Source: Pseudomonas sp. F(2018)
GTDB lineage: Bacteria; Pseudomonadota; Gammaproteobacteria; Pseudomonadales; Pseudomonadaceae
Direction: 5' to 3'
NCBI RefSeq assembly: GCF_005508865.1
Contig: NZ_SCOM01000001.1
Location: forward strand, 372,001 to 436,000
Length of the DNA stretch: 64,000 nucleotides
Shown here: positions 30,134-41,482 of the stretch, one piece after another
Numbering within the stretch: the stretch's first letter is position 1
How the letters are laid out: every line of letters begins with the position of its first letter
Made by a program: the position numbers and the translations under genes
The notes under the pieces: generated by a model
The model's database searches: none
The model's input: the letters and a program-made list of their open reading frames with translations, nothing else
Told to the model about the DNA's origin: nothing

Positions 30134-30855
30134 CGCCGCTGGCACTGCTCGCAGTAATAGCTCTGCCGCTGGGTGCGCCCCAGCTTGGCCTTGCTCAGGG
30201 GAATGGCGCAGCGCGGGCAGCGGCTCTGCCGATGTGCCTGCCAGTGCTGCTTGAGCACGAAGGCCTTCTTCCAGGCGAGGAAGTCGAAGGCGTACTGGCG
30301 CACCTCGCTCACCAGTTCCTTCAGCTTGCCGGCGGGCAGCGCGCCCAGCGGGCTCAGCGGGTGCACACGGATACGAAACAGCACCTCGTTCTTGAAGATA
30401 TTGCCGGCGCCGGCGAACACCTGCTGATCGAGGATCGCATCGCATGCCAGGGTGGCGGGCATCGCCTGCAGCTTGGTCAGGGCCAGCTCGGCGTCCCAGT
30501 CATCGGCAAGGGTGTCGCAGCGCCAGTCGTAATGTTCACTGAGCGGCGGCTGCAGGAACTGCACCGAGCAGCCATAGAAGTTCAGCTCGCCATTGGCGAA
30601 GCCCAGACTCAGGCGCGGCGCCGCGTCCTTGCGCTCGTCGATGCGGTAACTGCCGAACAGCAGCAGATGGATGCGCACCACGACGTCTTCCAGCTCTATC
30701 AGGAAATGCTTGCCCCAGCTGCGCAGGGCCTTCACCCGCTGGCCTTGCAGACGCTGCAGGTCGACCTTGCTGTTGCCCTCCACGCGCAGGATGCGCTGGC
30801 CGGCGAAGCGCTCGGTCTCCTCGCGCAGAATCAGGATGCTGGGGCCTTCGGGCAT
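30124..30855 (-). CDS. Endonuclease VIII-like DNA glycosylase (Fpg/Nei family)
   Basis: Base-excision repair enzyme of 243 residues. Mature Pro2-Glu3 (MPEGPS) are the catalytic pair of Fpg/Nei glycosylase/AP lyases. The helix-two-turn-helix segment AGAGNIFKNEVLF contacts DNA, and the C-terminal zinc finger has CPRC and CEQC. The LLLFGSYRID segment resembles the Nei2 group. I chose ATG 30855; upstream codons do not fit the family. It converges with the DUF2182 gene with a 10-base overlap. Confidence 0.88.
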   Translation of the reverse strand: MPEGPSILILREETERFAGQRILRVEGNSKVDLQRLQGQRVKALRSWGKHFLIELEDVVVRIHLLLFGSYRIDERKDAAPRLSLGFANGELNFYGCSVQFLQPPLSEHYDWRCDTLADDWDAELALTKLQAMPATLACDAILDQQVFAGAGNIFKNEVLFRIRVHPLSPLGALPAGKLKELVSEVRQYAFDFLAWKKAFVLKQHWQAHRQSRCPRCAIPLSKAKLGRTQRQSYYCEQCQRRYA

Positions 30856-31025
30856 GTTGTGCGCTCCTCTTGGGATTTGCCGGTAGACCCGTGGCCTGCG
30901 CCGAGAGTTGCGGCAATCGGCCGCGCGTCCCATAACGTTGCCCGCACACAGCGCCTGCAGTTAATGAGAAACTATGTCGTTTCAGGGCCAGGTAGTCGGC
31001 CCGCATTCTCAGGAGTCGTCGGCGC

Positions 31026-32396
31026 ATGTCGTTTACCCGCAGACAGATACTTGCCGGCCTGGCGGGGCTGGGCGTCGCCGGTCTCGGCGCCGGTGGCGTG
31101 CGCTACTGGCTGGGGCGCCCGGAGAACGTGGCGACCCACGACTACGAGCTGATCGCCGCGCCGCTTGACCTGGAGCTGGTGCCGGGCCACCAGACCCCGG
31201 CCTGGGCCTATGGCGGCCAGGCCCCCGGCCTGGAGTTGCGCTGCAAACAGGGCGAGCGCCTGCGGGTGCGCTTCATCAACAGGCTGGACGTCGACACCAC
31301 CATCCACTGGCACGGCATCCGCCTGCCGCTGGACATGGACGGCGTGCCTTATGTCTCGCAGCTACCGGTCAGGCCGGGCGAGTACTTCGACTACGACTTC
31401 ATCTGCCCGGACGCCGGCAGCTACTGGTATCACCCGCACACCTCCAGCACCGAGCAGCTGGGCCGCGGCCTGGTCGGTCCGCTGATCGTCGAGGAGCGTG
31501 AGCCGAGCGGCTTCGTTCACGAGCGCACCCTGTGCCTGAAGACCTGGCACGTGGACGAGCAGGGCGCCTTCACCCACTTCCTGGTGCCACGCCAGGCGGC
31601 CCGCGAGGGCACCCGGGGACGCCTGTCGACCATCAACGGCCAGCCGAATCCGACCATCGAGCTGCCGGCCGGGCAAGTGGTGCGCCTGCGCCTGATCAAC
31701 GTCGACAGCACCATCACCTATCGCCTCAACCTGCCGGGCGGCGAGGCGCGCATCTATGCGCTGGACGGCAATCCGATCAAGCCGCGGCCACTGGGCAAGG
31801 ACTACTGGCTGGGACCTGGCATGCGCATCGATCTGGCGCTCAAGGTGCCGGCGGCGGGCCAGGAGCTGCCGCTGCGCAACGGGCCGCTGCGCCTGGCGAC
31901 CATCAGGAGCATTGCCAGCGGCGAGGCGCCGGGCAACTGGCCGCCGGCGCTGCCGGCCAACCCGGTGCGCGAGCCGGACCTGAGCCGCGCCGAGACCCTG
32001 CGCTTCAACTTCGAGTGGGCGGCCATGCTCTCCGGCGATGTGCAGCGCGGCGGCAGCTATCGCTACTGGCAGATCAACGGCCAGGCCTGGGATATCAGTG
32101 ACAAGGCCTGCGCCGACCGTCCGATCGCCAGCCTGAAGAAGGACAGCCATTACATCTTCGTGCTGCGCAACATGGCCCAGTACCAGCACCCCATCCACCT
32201 GCACGGCATGAGCTTCAAGGTGCTGGATTCGGACCGCAAGGACATCGTGCCGTACTTCACCGACACCTACCTGCTGGGCAAGAACGAGACGGCGCGCATC
32301 GCCTTCGTCGCCGATAATCCAGGGGTGTGGATGTTCCACTGCCATGTGATCGATCACATGGAAACCGGCCTGATGGCCGCCATCGAGGTGGTCTGA
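31026..32396 (+). CDS. Exported multicopper oxidase, TAT signal
   Basis: Protein of 456 residues with a twin-arginine signal (MSFTRRQILAGLAGLGVAGLG) and three cupredoxin domains. All four copper motifs are present: HWHG, HPHTSSTEQ, HPIHLHGM and HCHVIDHMETG, the last with the axial Met of a type 1 site. Substrates could be cuprous or other metal ions or phenolics; none can be deduced. The gene lies directly upstream of tadA (TGATG overlap) and near the DUF1326/DUF2182 pair. Confidence 0.9.
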   Translation: MSFTRRQILAGLAGLGVAGLGAGGVRYWLGRPENVATHDYELIAAPLDLELVPGHQTPAWAYGGQAPGLELRCKQGERLRVRFINRLDVDTTIHWHGIRLPLDMDGVPYVSQLPVRPGEYFDYDFICPDAGSYWYHPHTSSTEQLGRGLVGPLIVEEREPSGFVHERTLCLKTWHVDEQGAFTHFLVPRQAAREGTRGRLSTINGQPNPTIELPAGQVVRLRLINVDSTITYRLNLPGGEARIYALDGNPIKPRPLGKDYWLGPGMRIDLALKVPAAGQELPLRNGPLRLATIRSIASGEAPGNWPPALPANPVREPDLSRAETLRFNFEWAAMLSGDVQRGGSYRYWQINGQAWDISDKACADRPIASLKKDSHYIFVLRNMAQYQHPIHLHGMSFKVLDSDRKDIVPYFTDTYLLGKNETARIAFVADNPGVWMFHCHVIDHMETGLMAAIEVV

Positions 32397-32877
32397 TGCG
32401 CCAACCGAAGATCATCGACCGCAGCCAGGACGAGCGCTTTATGCGCGAGGCATTGGCGTTGGCCGCAGAGGGAGCGGAAAGAGGCGAGGTGCCGGTGGGC
32501 GCGGTGCTGGTGCAGGACGGTGAGGTGATCGGCAGCGGCTTCAACTGCCCGATCAGCACCTCCGACCCCAGCGCCCACGCGGAAATGGTGGCGATCCGCG
32601 CCGCCGCCCAGGCCGTGCAGAACTACCGCCTGCCCGGCAGCACCCTGTACGTCACCCTGGAGCCCTGCAGCATGTGCGCCGGGCTGATCGTGCATTCGCG
32701 TATCGCCCGGGTGGCCTACGGCACCACCGAGCCCAAGGCCGGGGTGGCGGTCAGTCGCGGCCAGTTCTTCACCCAGGACTTCCTCAACCATCGCGTGCTG
32801 ATCGAGGGCGGGCTGCTGGCGCAGGAATGCGGGGAAATGCTCAGTGCCTTCTTCAAGGCACGGCGCGGCGGCGATCG

Positions 32878-32881
<4 letters not shown>
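32396..32881 (+). CDS. tadA: tRNA adenosine(34) deaminase
   Basis: Enzyme of 161 residues that converts A34 to inosine in tRNA-Arg(ACG). Zinc site: His61 and catalytic Glu63 (HAE), Cys91 and Cys94 (PCSMC). The ATG overlaps the stop of the multicopper oxidase gene (TGATG). Its TAG stop (32879-32881) is part of a REP palindrome, so the last codons run straight into the repeat. Confidence 0.95.
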
Positions 32882-34555
<1,674 letters not shown>

Positions 34556-34556
34556 C

Positions 34557-34606
34557 TAGAATGCACGGCCTCAAAGAACCTGCTCCCGGGGGCCCGTGGC
34601 AGGTTC
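34557..34606 (+). promoter_or_regulatory. purL -10 element and 5' leader hairpin
   Basis: TAGAAT (34557-34562) is a likely -10 with a poor -35. The leader then contains GAACCTGC (34576-34583) pairing with GCAGGTTC (34599-34606) around a GC-rich loop that can pair further. Its function is not known; it lies 33 bases before the purL ATG. Confidence 0.45.
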
Positions 34607-34638
34607 GAAGTACACCCCCTTCTCAGAGGCTGTTCTCC

Positions 34639-37600
34639 ATGTTGATCCTGCGCGGCGCGCCCGCTCTTTCCGCCTTCCGTCACGGCAAACTGCTTTCGCA
34701 ACTGACCGCCAGGGTCCCCGCCGTGACCGGGTTGTACGCCGAGTTCGCGCATTTTGCCGAAGTCACCGGGGTACTTACCGCCGATGAAGAGCAGGTGCTG
34801 GCCCGGCTGCTGAAGTACGGCCCGAGCGTTCCGGTGCAGGAGCCCAGCGGCAAGCTGTTCCTGACCATTCCGCGCTTCGGCACCATCTCGCCCTGGTCGA
34901 GCAAGGCCAGCGACATCGCCCGCAACTGCGGTCTGGCCAAGATCGAGCGCCTGGAGCGCGGTGTGGCCTACTACGTCAGCGGCGAGCTGAGCGAGGCCGA
35001 TGTCCAGGCCGCCGCCGCCCTGCTGCACGACCGCATGACCCAGCTGGTGCTGAGCACCCTGGAAGAGGCCGCCGGCCTGTTCAGCCACGCTCAGCCCAAG
35101 CCGCTGACCGCCGTGGACATCCTGGGTGGTGGCCGCGCCGCCCTGGAACAGGCCAACGTGCAGCTGGGCCTGGCCCTGGCCGAAGACGAGATCGACTACC
35201 TGGTGAAGAGCTTCACCGAGCTGGGCCGCAATCCGCACGACGTCGAACTGATGATGTTCGCCCAGGCCAACTCCGAGCATTGCCGCCACAAGATCTTCAA
35301 CGCCAGCTGGGACATCGATGGCGAGAGCCAGGACAAGTCGCTGTTCGGCATGATCAAGAACACCTACCAGATGCACAGCGATGGCGTGCTGTCCGCCTAC
35401 AAGGACAACGCCTCGGTCATCGTCGGCCACACGGCCGGGCGCTTCTTCCCCAATCCGGATACCCGCGAATACGGTGCCACCGTCGAGCCGGTGCATATCC
35501 TGATGAAGGTGGAAACCCACAACCACCCGACCGCCATCGCCCCGTTCCCCGGCGCCTCCACCGGCTCCGGCGGCGAGATCCGCGACGAGGGCGCCACCGG
35601 CCGCGGCGCCAAGCCCAAGGCCGGCCTGACCGGCTTCACCGTGTCCAACCTGAACATCCCCGGTTTCGTGCAGCCCTGGGAGAAGCCCTACGGCAAGCCC
35701 GAGCGCATCGTCACCGCCCTGGACATCATGATCGAGGGCCCGCTGGGCGGCGCCGCGTTCAACAACGAATTCGGCCGTCCGGCCCTGAACGGCTACTTCC
35801 GCACCTTCGAGCAGGCCGTGAACTCGCCGCGTGGCGAAGAAGTGCGCGGCTATCACAAGCCGATCATGCTCGCCGGCGGCATGGGCAACATCCGTGAAGA
35901 CCATGTGCAGAAGGGCGAGATCTCGGTCGGCGCCAAGCTGATCGTGCTCGGCGGCCCGGCCATGCTCATCGGCCTGGGCGGCGGCGCGGCCTCGTCCATG
36001 GCCACCGGTGCCAGCTCCGCCGACCTGGACTTCGCCTCGGTACAGCGCGACAACCCGGAAATGGAGCGCCGTTGCCAGGAAGTCATCGACCGCTGCTGGC
36101 AGCTGGGTGCCGACAACCCGATCAAGTTCATCCACGACGTTGGCGCCGGTGGCATCTCCAACGCCCTGCCGGAACTGATCAACGACGGCGGCCGTGGCGG
36201 TCGCTTCGAGCTGCGCGCCGTGCCGAACGACGAGCCGGGCATGGCCCCGCTGGAAATCTGGTGCAACGAGTCCCAGGAACGCTACGTGATGAGCGTGGAC
36301 GCCGCCGACTTCGAGCGCTTCAAGGCCATCTGCGAGCGCGAGCGCTGCCCGTTCGCGGTGGTCGGCGAGGCCATTGCCGAGCCGCACCTGACCGTGTCCG
36401 ACAGCCACTTCGGCAACAAGCCGGTGGATATGCCGCTCAACGTGCTGCTGGGCAAGCCGCCGCGCATGCACCGCAGCGTGACCCGCGAGGCGGAGCAGGG
36501 TGATGACTTCGCCGCCTCCAGCGTCGACATCGACGAGGCCGTGAGCCGCGTGCTGCACCACCCGGCCGTGGCCAGCAAGAGCTTCCTGATCACCATCGGC
36601 GACCGCACCATCACCGGCCTGGTCGCTCGCGACCAGATGGTCGGCCCGTGGCAGGTGCCGGTGGCCGACTGCGCCGTGACCGCCACCAGCTTCGACGTCT
36701 ATACCGGCGAGGCCATGGCCATGGGCGAGCGCACCCCGCTGGCCCTGCTCGATGCTCCTGCGTCGGGCCGCATGGCAGTGGGCGAGACCATCACCAACCT
36801 GGCGGCCTCGCGCATCGAGAAAATTTCCGACATCAAGCTGTCCGCCAACTGGATGGCCGCCGCCGGCCACCCGGGCGAGGACGCGCGCCTGTACGACACC
36901 GTGAAGGCGGTCGGCATGGAGCTGTGCCCGGCGCTCGGCATTACCATCCCGGTGGGCAAGGACTCCATGTCCATGAAGACCCGCTGGCAGGACGAGGGCG
37001 TCGACAAGAGCGTGACCTCGCCGCTGTCGCTGGTGATCACCGGCTTCGCTCCGGTCGCCGACATTCGCCAGACCCTGACCCCGCAGTTGCGTCTGGACAA
37101 GGGCGAGACCGACCTGATCCTGATCGACCTCGGCCGCGGGCAGAACCGCATGGGCGGCTCGATCCTGGCGCAGACCTACGCCAAGCTCGGCCAGGCCGTG
37201 CCGGACGTCGACGACGCCGAAGACCTCAAGGCCTTCTTCGCGGTGATCCAGGGCCTCAACGCCGACGGCCATATCCTGGCCTACCACGACCGTTCCGACG
37301 GTGGCCTGCTGACCACCGCCCTGGAAATGGCCTTCGCCGGCCACTGCGGCCTCAACCTGTTCCTAGACGGCCTGGCCGACGAGGCCTCCGAACTGGCCGC
37401 CGTGCTGTTCAACGAGGAGCTGGGTGCGGTGATCCAGGTGCGCCAGGACGCCACTCCGGAAGTCCTCGCCCAGTTCAGCGCCGCCGGTCTCGACGACTGC
37501 GTGGCGGTGATCGGCCAGCCGGTCAACGGCAGCGACGTGGCCATCAGCTTCAACGGCGAGCCGGTATTCGGCGGCGAGCGCCGCATGCTGCAGCGCCAGT

Positions 37601-38535
37601 GGGCCGAGACCAGCTACCAGATCCAGCGCCTGCGCGACAACGCCCAGGGTGCCGAGCAGGAATTCGATCTGATCCTCGACGAGGACAATCCGGGCCTGTC
37701 GACCAAACTGAGCTTCGACGTCAATCAGGACATCAGCGCGCCCTACATCAAGAAGGGTGTGCGCCCGCCGGTGGCAATCCTGCGTGAGCAGGGCGTCAAC
37801 GGCCAGGTGGAGATGGCCGCCGCCTTCGACCGCGCCGGTTTCGCCGCGGTGGACGTGCATATGAGCGACATCCTCAGCGGCCGCGTCAGCCTGGAGCAGT
37901 TCAAGGGCCTGGTGGCCTGCGGTGGCTTCTCCTACGGCGACGTGCTCGGTGCCGGCGAGGGCTGGGCCAAGTCGGTGCTGTTCAACAGCCGCGCCCGCGA
38001 TGGCTTCGCTGCCTTCTTCGCGCGCAAGGACAGCTTCGCCCTCGGCGTGTGCAACGGCTGCCAGATGATGAGCAACCTGCATGAGCTGATTCCGGGCACC
38101 GAGTTCTGGCCGCACTTCGTGCGCAACCGCTCGGAGCAGTTCGAGGCCCGCGTGGCCATGGTCCAGGTGCAGGAGTCGGCCTCGATCTTCCTGCAGGGCA
38201 TGGCCGGTTCGCGCCTGCCGATCGCCATCGCCCACGGTGAAGGCCATGCCGAGTTCGAGAGCGAGGAGGCGCTGCTGGAGGCCGATCTGTCCGGCACCGT
38301 GGCCCTGCGCTTTATCGACAACCACGGCAAGGTCACCGAGAACTACCCGGCCAACCCGAACGGCTCGCCGCGCGGCATCACCGGTCTGTGCAGCCGCGAC
38401 GGCCGCGTGACCATCATGATGCCGCACCCGGAGCGGGTGTTCCGCGCCGTGCAGAACTCCTGGCGCCCGGACGAGTGGCAGGAAGACGGCGGCTGGATGC
38501 GCATGTTCCGCAACGCCCGCGTCTGGGTGGATTAA
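34639..38535 (+). CDS. purL: Phosphoribosylformylglycinamidine synthase (single large chain)
   Basis: Enzyme of 1298 residues that makes FGAM from FGAR, glutamine and ATP in purine synthesis. It is the fused type: N-terminal PurS-like region, two AIRS-like ATP-binding domains ([19 protein letters not shown]) and a C-terminal class I glutaminase with nucleophile Cys in GVCNGCQMM and His/Glu in [10 protein letters not shown]. The ATG at 34639 gives the standard [14 protein letters not shown] start. Largest gene of the window. Confidence 0.98.
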   Translation: MLILRGAPALSAFRHGKLLSQLTARVPAVTGLYAEFAHFAEVTGVLTADEEQVLARLLKYGPSVPVQEPSGKLFLTIPRFGTISPWSSKASDIARNCGLAKIERLERGVAYYVSGELSEADVQAAAALLHDRMTQLVLSTLEEAAGLFSHAQPKPLTAVDILGGGRAALEQANVQLGLALAEDEIDYLVKSFTELGRNPHDVELMMFAQANSEHCRHKIFNASWDIDGESQDKSLFGMIKNTYQMHSDGVLSAYKDNASVIVGHTAGRFFPNPDTREYGATVEPVHILMKVETHNHPTAIAPFPGASTGSGGEIRDEGATGRGAKPKAGLTGFTVSNLNIPGFVQPWEKPYGKPERIVTALDIMIEGPLGGAAFNNEFGRPALNGYFRTFEQAVNSPRGEEVRGYHKPIMLAGGMGNIREDHVQKGEISVGAKLIVLGGPAMLIGLGGGAASSMATGASSADLDFASVQRDNPEMERRCQEVIDRCWQLGADNPIKFIHDVGAGGISNALPELINDGGRGGRFELRAVPNDEPGMAPLEIWCNESQERYVMSVDAADFERFKAICERERCPFAVVGEAIAEPHLTVSDSHFGNKPVDMPLNVLLGKPPRMHRSVTREAEQGDDFAASSVDIDEAVSRVLHHPAVASKSFLITIGDRTITGLVARDQMVGPWQVPVADCAVTATSFDVYTGEAMAMGERTPLALLDAPASGRMAVGETITNLAASRIEKISDIKLSANWMAAAGHPGEDARLYDTVKAVGMELCPALGITIPVGKDSMSMKTRWQDEGVDKSVTSPLSLVITGFAPVADIRQTLTPQLRLDKGETDLILIDLGRGQNRMGGSILAQTYAKLGQAVPDVDDAEDLKAFFAVIQGLNADGHILAYHDRSDGGLLTTALEMAFAGHCGLNLFLDGLADEASELAAVLFNEELGAVIQVRQDATPEVLAQFSAAGLDDCVAVIGQPVNGSDVAISFNGEPVFGGERRMLQRQWAETSYQIQRLRDNAQGAEQEFDLILDEDNPGLSTKLSFDVNQDISAPYIKKGVRPPVAILREQGVNGQVEMAAAFDRAGFAAVDVHMSDILSGRVSLEQFKGLVACGGFSYGDVLGAGEGWAKSVLFNSRARDGFAAFFARKDSFALGVCNGCQMMSNLHELIPGTEFWPHFVRNRSEQFEARVAMVQVQESASIFLQGMAGSRLPIAIAHGEGHAEFESEEALLEADLSGTVALRFIDNHGKVTENYPANPNGSPRGITGLCSRDGRVTIMMPHPERVFRAVQNSWRPDEWQEDGGWMRMFRNARVWVD

Positions 38536-38560
38536 CAGCAAGCCGAAGGCTCTTCCGATG

Positions 38561-38586
38561 ACCCTCTTCCATTCATGGGAGAGGGT
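38561..38586. repeat. Palindromic unit downstream of purL
   Basis: ACCCTCT-T-CCAT (38561-38572) pairs with ATGG-G-AGAGGGT (38575-38586) around a 2-base loop, with one wobble pair. There is no T-run, so it is not a typical terminator. Similar ACCCTCTCCC palindromes are common between genes in gammaproteobacteria. Confidence 0.55.
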
Positions 38587-38607
38587 GCCCGCGAGAGCGG
38601 GGGGCTG

Positions 38608-38667
38608 GTAGCCCGGATCAAATCCGGGGCGGTGTTCGAGACTCATCCCGGATTGCATCCGGGCTAC
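38608..38667. repeat. Second REPIN, between purL and the CDGSH gene
   Basis: Left arm 38608-38629 (GTAGCCCGGATCAAATCCGG then GG) and right arm 38647-38667 (core CCCGGATTGCATCCGGG then CTAC) are inverted REP copies with a 17-base spacer. The left arm has diverged (ATCAA for ATGCA in the loop). Same family as 32878-32975. Confidence 0.82.
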
Positions 38668-38681
38668 GGATTTCGCGACCT

Positions 38682-38951
38682 ATGGCCGAGCCCGACCCTT
38701 TCCTGCTCCCCGAAGTCCGTCAGGTCAACCCTGGCGAGACTCATCTGCTGTGCCGCTGCGGGCGCTCGCCCGTGCTTCCCGACTGTTCTCCAGGCTGCGC
38801 CGAAGGGCTGCTGCTCGAACCCGTGCGCCAGCAGTTCGTGCTGCTCTGTCGCTGCGGGCAGTCGCGGCGCATGCCCTATTGCGATGGCAGCCACAGCCCA
38901 CCGGCGCAAGGCCTGAAGGCGCGCTGGCGACGTTTCGCCAAGGGTGATTAA
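38682..38951 (+). CDS. Small CDGSH-type iron-sulfur protein with a degenerate first motif
   Basis: Protein of 89 residues with two halves. The second half has a full CDGSH motif, CRCGQSRRMPYCDGSH, whose three Cys and one His bind a [2Fe-2S] cluster. The first half repeats the pattern as CRCGRSPVLPDCSPGC, which keeps three Cys but lacks the CDGSH histidine. CDGSH proteins work in redox or cluster transfer; this one's partner is unknown. The start ATG 38682 lies 15 bases after the REPIN, so promoter and ribosome site may overlap the repeat. Confidence 0.85.
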   Translation: MAEPDPFLLPEVRQVNPGETHLLCRCGRSPVLPDCSPGCAEGLLLEPVRQQFVLLCRCGQSRRMPYCDGSHSPPAQGLKARWRRFAKGD

Positions 38952-39125
38952 GTCGCTGCGTTTTATGGCCAAAGGCTCTAGGCAGTAAATGGACGATTCG
39001 CCTGCGACGGACTCCAATGCACAGTTGCGAACTAGGCCACGTGCGGGTGATGAGGCAAAATGCCATTATTGCCTTGGCAGTGCGGCTCTCGGGTCGCGGT
39101 ATTCGTCGATGCTCGGAGGGGCTGG

Positions 39126-39443
39126 ATGTACAAATTCTGTTTCTATGTGCCGGAAAGCCATCTGGAAGAAGTGAAGGTCGCGACATTCGCGGCGGGTGCA
39201 GGACGCATTGGACATTACGACAGCTGCTGCTGGCAGACTCTGGGCAAGGGTCAGTTCCGCCCGCTGGAGGGCAGCAACCCCTTTATCGGCCAGCCGGGCC
39301 ACAGCGAGGAAGTGGCGGAGTGGAAGGTGGAGATGGTGGTGGCCGACGAGCTGATCCACGACGTGGTCAAGGCCATGAAGAAGGCCCATCCCTACGAGAC
39401 CCCCGCCTTCGATGTGTGGCGCCTGTCCGACCTGCAGTTCTGA
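39126..39443 (+). CDS. NIF3/YqfO-like domain protein
   Basis: Protein of 105 residues starting MYKFCFYVPESHLEEVK, matching the small stand-alone domain found inserted in NIF3/YqfO proteins (ferredoxin-like fold related to CutA). The C-terminal HPYETPAFDVW is the family motif. Role unknown, possibly a metabolite- or metal-binding regulator. The ATG at 39126 is preceded by GGAGGGG. A strong two-way terminator follows. Confidence 0.85.
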   Translation: MYKFCFYVPESHLEEVKVATFAAGAGRIGHYDSCCWQTLGKGQFRPLEGSNPFIGQPGHSEEVAEWKVEMVVADELIHDVVKAMKKAHPYETPAFDVWRLSDLQF

Positions 39444-39460
39444 TCTGCGCTTATAAATAG

Positions 39461-39495
39461 AAGAAGCCCCGGCACTGCCGGGGCTTCTTCTTTCC
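39461..39495. terminator. Bidirectional terminator
   Basis: AGAAGAAGCCCCGGC (39461-39475) pairs perfectly over 15 bases with GCCGGGGCTTCTTCT (39479-39493), flanked by T-rich tails on both strands. It separates the NIF3-like gene from the convergent esterase gene. Confidence 0.93.
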
Positions 39496-39503
39496 GCCTG
39501 CCG

Positions 39504-40520
39504 TTACTGCAGGTGCTGCTTCAGCTCGGCGCCGGCCTGGCGCATGGCGGCTTGCACGGCCGGGACATGGGCCAGCGGGTTGAGCAGGCCGTAGTCGTGG
39601 ATCATGCCGTTGTAACGCACGGCGGTGACCGTCACGCCGGCGGCGTCCAGCTTGCGTGCATAGGCCTCACCTTCGTCACGCAGCACGTCGAACTCGGCGG
39701 TCTGGATCAGCGTCGGCGGCAGGCCTTTCAGCTGTTCGGCAGAGGCGCGCAGCGGCGAGGCGAAGCGTTCGGCGCGCTGCTTCGGGTCGGTGGTGTAGCT
39801 GTCCCAGAACCATTGCATCATCGGCTTGGTCAGGAAGTGGCCTTGGGCGAACTGGTTGTAGGAGGCCGTCTCGAAGCTGGCATCGGTCACCGGCCACAGC
39901 AGCAGCTGGAAGCGCAGCTTGGGCGTACCGGCTTCCTTGGCTTTCAGTGCGACCACCGCGGCCATATTGCCGCCGACGCTGTTGCCGGCCACCGCCAGGC
40001 GCGAGCTGTCGACCTGGATGTCCTTACCGTGCTCACCGACCCACTGGGTCGCCGCGTAGGCCTGATCGATGGCGGTCGGATATTTGGCTTCCGGCGACGG
40101 CGTGTAGCCGACGTAGACGGCCACGGCGCCGGAGTTCACCACCAGGTCGCGGATCAGACGGGCATGGGTCGGATAGTCGCCGAGCACCCAGCCGCCGCCG
40201 TGGAAGAACATGAATACCGGCAGATCACCCTTGGCGCCTTCGGGGCGGACGATGGTCAGCGGGATCGACTGGCCGCCGGCCTGAATGGTTTTCTCGGCCA
40301 CGCTCACGCCGGACAGATCGACCTTGACCGAGGCCTGGGCACCAACCAGCACGGCGCGGGCGTCTTGCGGGCTGAGGGTTTCCAGCGGCTTGCCGCCGCC
40401 GGCTTCCAGGGCCTGGAGGAAGGCCTGGGTGTTGTGTTCTACGCCGGGGCTGCCGGCGGCGAAGGCGTTTCCAACGGCCAGGGCGAGCAGGCCGCTTCCA
40501 ACGAGTTGCTTGATGTTCAT
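39504..40520 (-). CDS. Exported alpha/beta hydrolase, HSL/acetyl-esterase type
   Basis: Protein of 338 residues with a signal peptide (MNIKQLVGSGLLALAVGNAFA) and a hormone-sensitive-lipase-like hydrolase domain. It has the oxyanion motif HGGGW, nucleophile Ser in GNSVGG, Asp in EFDVLRDEG and His in MIHDYG. It probably acts on short-chain esters in the periplasm or outside the cell. ATG 40520 is well spaced from AGGAG; ATG 40523 is the alternative. The DUF2790 gene lies 43 bases upstream on the same strand. Confidence 0.88.
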   Translation of the reverse strand: MNIKQLVGSGLLALAVGNAFAAGSPGVEHNTQAFLQALEAGGGKPLETLSPQDARAVLVGAQASVKVDLSGVSVAEKTIQAGGQSIPLTIVRPEGAKGDLPVFMFFHGGGWVLGDYPTHARLIRDLVVNSGAVAVYVGYTPSPEAKYPTAIDQAYAATQWVGEHGKDIQVDSSRLAVAGNSVGGNMAAVVALKAKEAGTPKLRFQLLLWPVTDASFETASYNQFAQGHFLTKPMMQWFWDSYTTDPKQRAERFASPLRASAEQLKGLPPTLIQTAEFDVLRDEGEAYARKLDAAGVTVTAVRYNGMIHDYGLLNPLAHVPAVQAAMRQAGAELKQHLQ

Positions 40521-40563
40521 CATGATTCTCCTGGCGATTCGGGGGATTGGGACAACCAGGGCC

Positions 40564-40824
40564 TCAGCCCTGGTTGTGGCAGTTGTCGGCTTGCTTGAGG
40601 TAGGTGACGGACTGCAATTCACCCGTCGAGTCACGGTAGATCATCTGTGCCTCGACCACGCTGCAGCCGGCGCTGGTGGCTTCCTGCAGGCTGATCACCT
40701 CCGCCACATCCAGCTGCTGGCCGTAACGGTACTGCTGGCTGACCGGTTGTTCGGCGAAGCTCGCCGAGGTGGTGATCAGGGCCAGCGCGGCGAGCGCGCT
40801 GGCAAACATGCGGCGGGTTTTCAT
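40564..40824 (-). CDS. Small exported DUF2790 protein
   Basis: Protein of 86 residues with a signal peptide (to about ASFA) and the DUF2790 pattern QYRYGQQLDVAEVIS...CSVVEAQMIYRDSTG...YLKQADNC. The two cysteines of the mature part could form a disulfide. The family is largely restricted to Pseudomonas and often sits near oxidative- or metal-stress genes; function unknown. It lies between ohr and the esterase gene, with good AGGAG spacing. Confidence 0.85.
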   Translation of the reverse strand: MKTRRMFASALAALALITTSASFAEQPVSQQYRYGQQLDVAEVISLQEATSAGCSVVEAQMIYRDSTGELQSVTYLKQADNCHNQG

Positions 40825-40850
40825 CGGTTTTCTCCTCTTGTCTGGCTGGC

Positions 40851-41276
40851 TCAGGCCACGATCAGGCGTACGTCGATGTTGCCGCGGGTGGCGTTGGAGT
40901 ACGGGCAGACCTGGTGGGCGGCGGCGACCAGTTCTTCGGCGACGGCGCGCTCGATGCCCGGCAGGCTGATGGTCAGCTCCACTTCCAGACCGAAGCCGCC
41001 AGGGATCTGGCCGATGCCGACCTTGCCGGTGATCGAGGCGTCGGCCGGGAAGGCTTGCTTCTTCTGGCTGGCGACGAACTTCAGGGCACCGATGAAGCAG
41101 GCCGAGTAGCCGGCGGCGAACAGCTGTTCCGGGTTGGTGGCTTCGCCGCCCTGGCCGCCCAGTTCACGGGGGGTGGTGAGCTTGACGTCGAGGAAACCGT
41201 CGGAGGAAACGGCACGGCCGTCGCGGCCTCCGGTGGCGGTAGCGGTGGCGGTGTAGAGGGCTTTGATGGTTTGCAT
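40851..41276 (-). CDS. ohr: Organic hydroperoxide resistance thiol peroxidase Ohr
   Basis: Protein of 141 residues that reduces organic hydroperoxides. The catalytic cysteines are Cys60 (YSACFIGAL) and Cys124 (HQVCPYSNA). I chose ATG 41276 ([13 protein letters not shown]), the family start; the longer frame runs into the operator region. Two OhrR-like operators lie upstream, and ohrR is the next gene upstream on the same strand. Induction by organic peroxides is expected. Confidence 0.96.
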   Translation of the reverse strand: MQTIKALYTATATATGGRDGRAVSSDGFLDVKLTTPRELGGQGGEATNPEQLFAAGYSACFIGALKFVASQKKQAFPADASITGKVGIGQIPGGFGLEVELTISLPGIERAVAEELVAAAHQVCPYSNATRGNIDVRLIVA

Positions 41277-41303
41277 GGCGATGTCTCCAGTTGTTTTGCT
41301 GTC

Positions 41304-41376
41304 TAAAATTTTGCGCGCTAAGTAAGTGCGTGAGGCAGAAGTTAGTCGCATTTAATTTTGCGCGCAAGATAATTTT
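41304..41376 (-). promoter_or_regulatory. Two candidate OhrR operators upstream of ohr
   Basis: AAAATTTTGCGCGCTAAGTA (within 41304-41324) and TTTAATTTTGCGCGCAAGAT plus AATTTT (41351-41376) share the AATTTTGCGCGC core, part of the near-palindrome TTGCGCGCAA. A related copy precedes ohrR. AT-rich inverted repeats of this type are OhrR binding sites in other bacteria. Confidence 0.7.
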
Positions 41377-41442
41377 TAGAAGTTTTCCATCTGAGCTATC
41401 TGCTCTTCTGGAATAAGCGCGGGCTAGAGCGGCGGAAGGCGG

Positions 41443-41474
41443 GAAAACGAGGCGCCACCCGGGTGCGGGTGGCG
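41443..41474 (-). terminator. Terminator after ohrR
   Basis: On the minus strand CGCCACCC-GCACCC-GGGTGGCG is followed by CCTCGTTTT. It separates ohrR from ohr, so each has its own transcript. Confidence 0.72.
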
Positions 41475-41482
41475 TAAAAAGG

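Noticed and set aside
34595..34612. GGTTCGAA resembling a tRNA T-loop
   Set aside because: No T-stem, acceptor stem or anticodon arm can be formed around it; it is one side of the purL leader hairpin.
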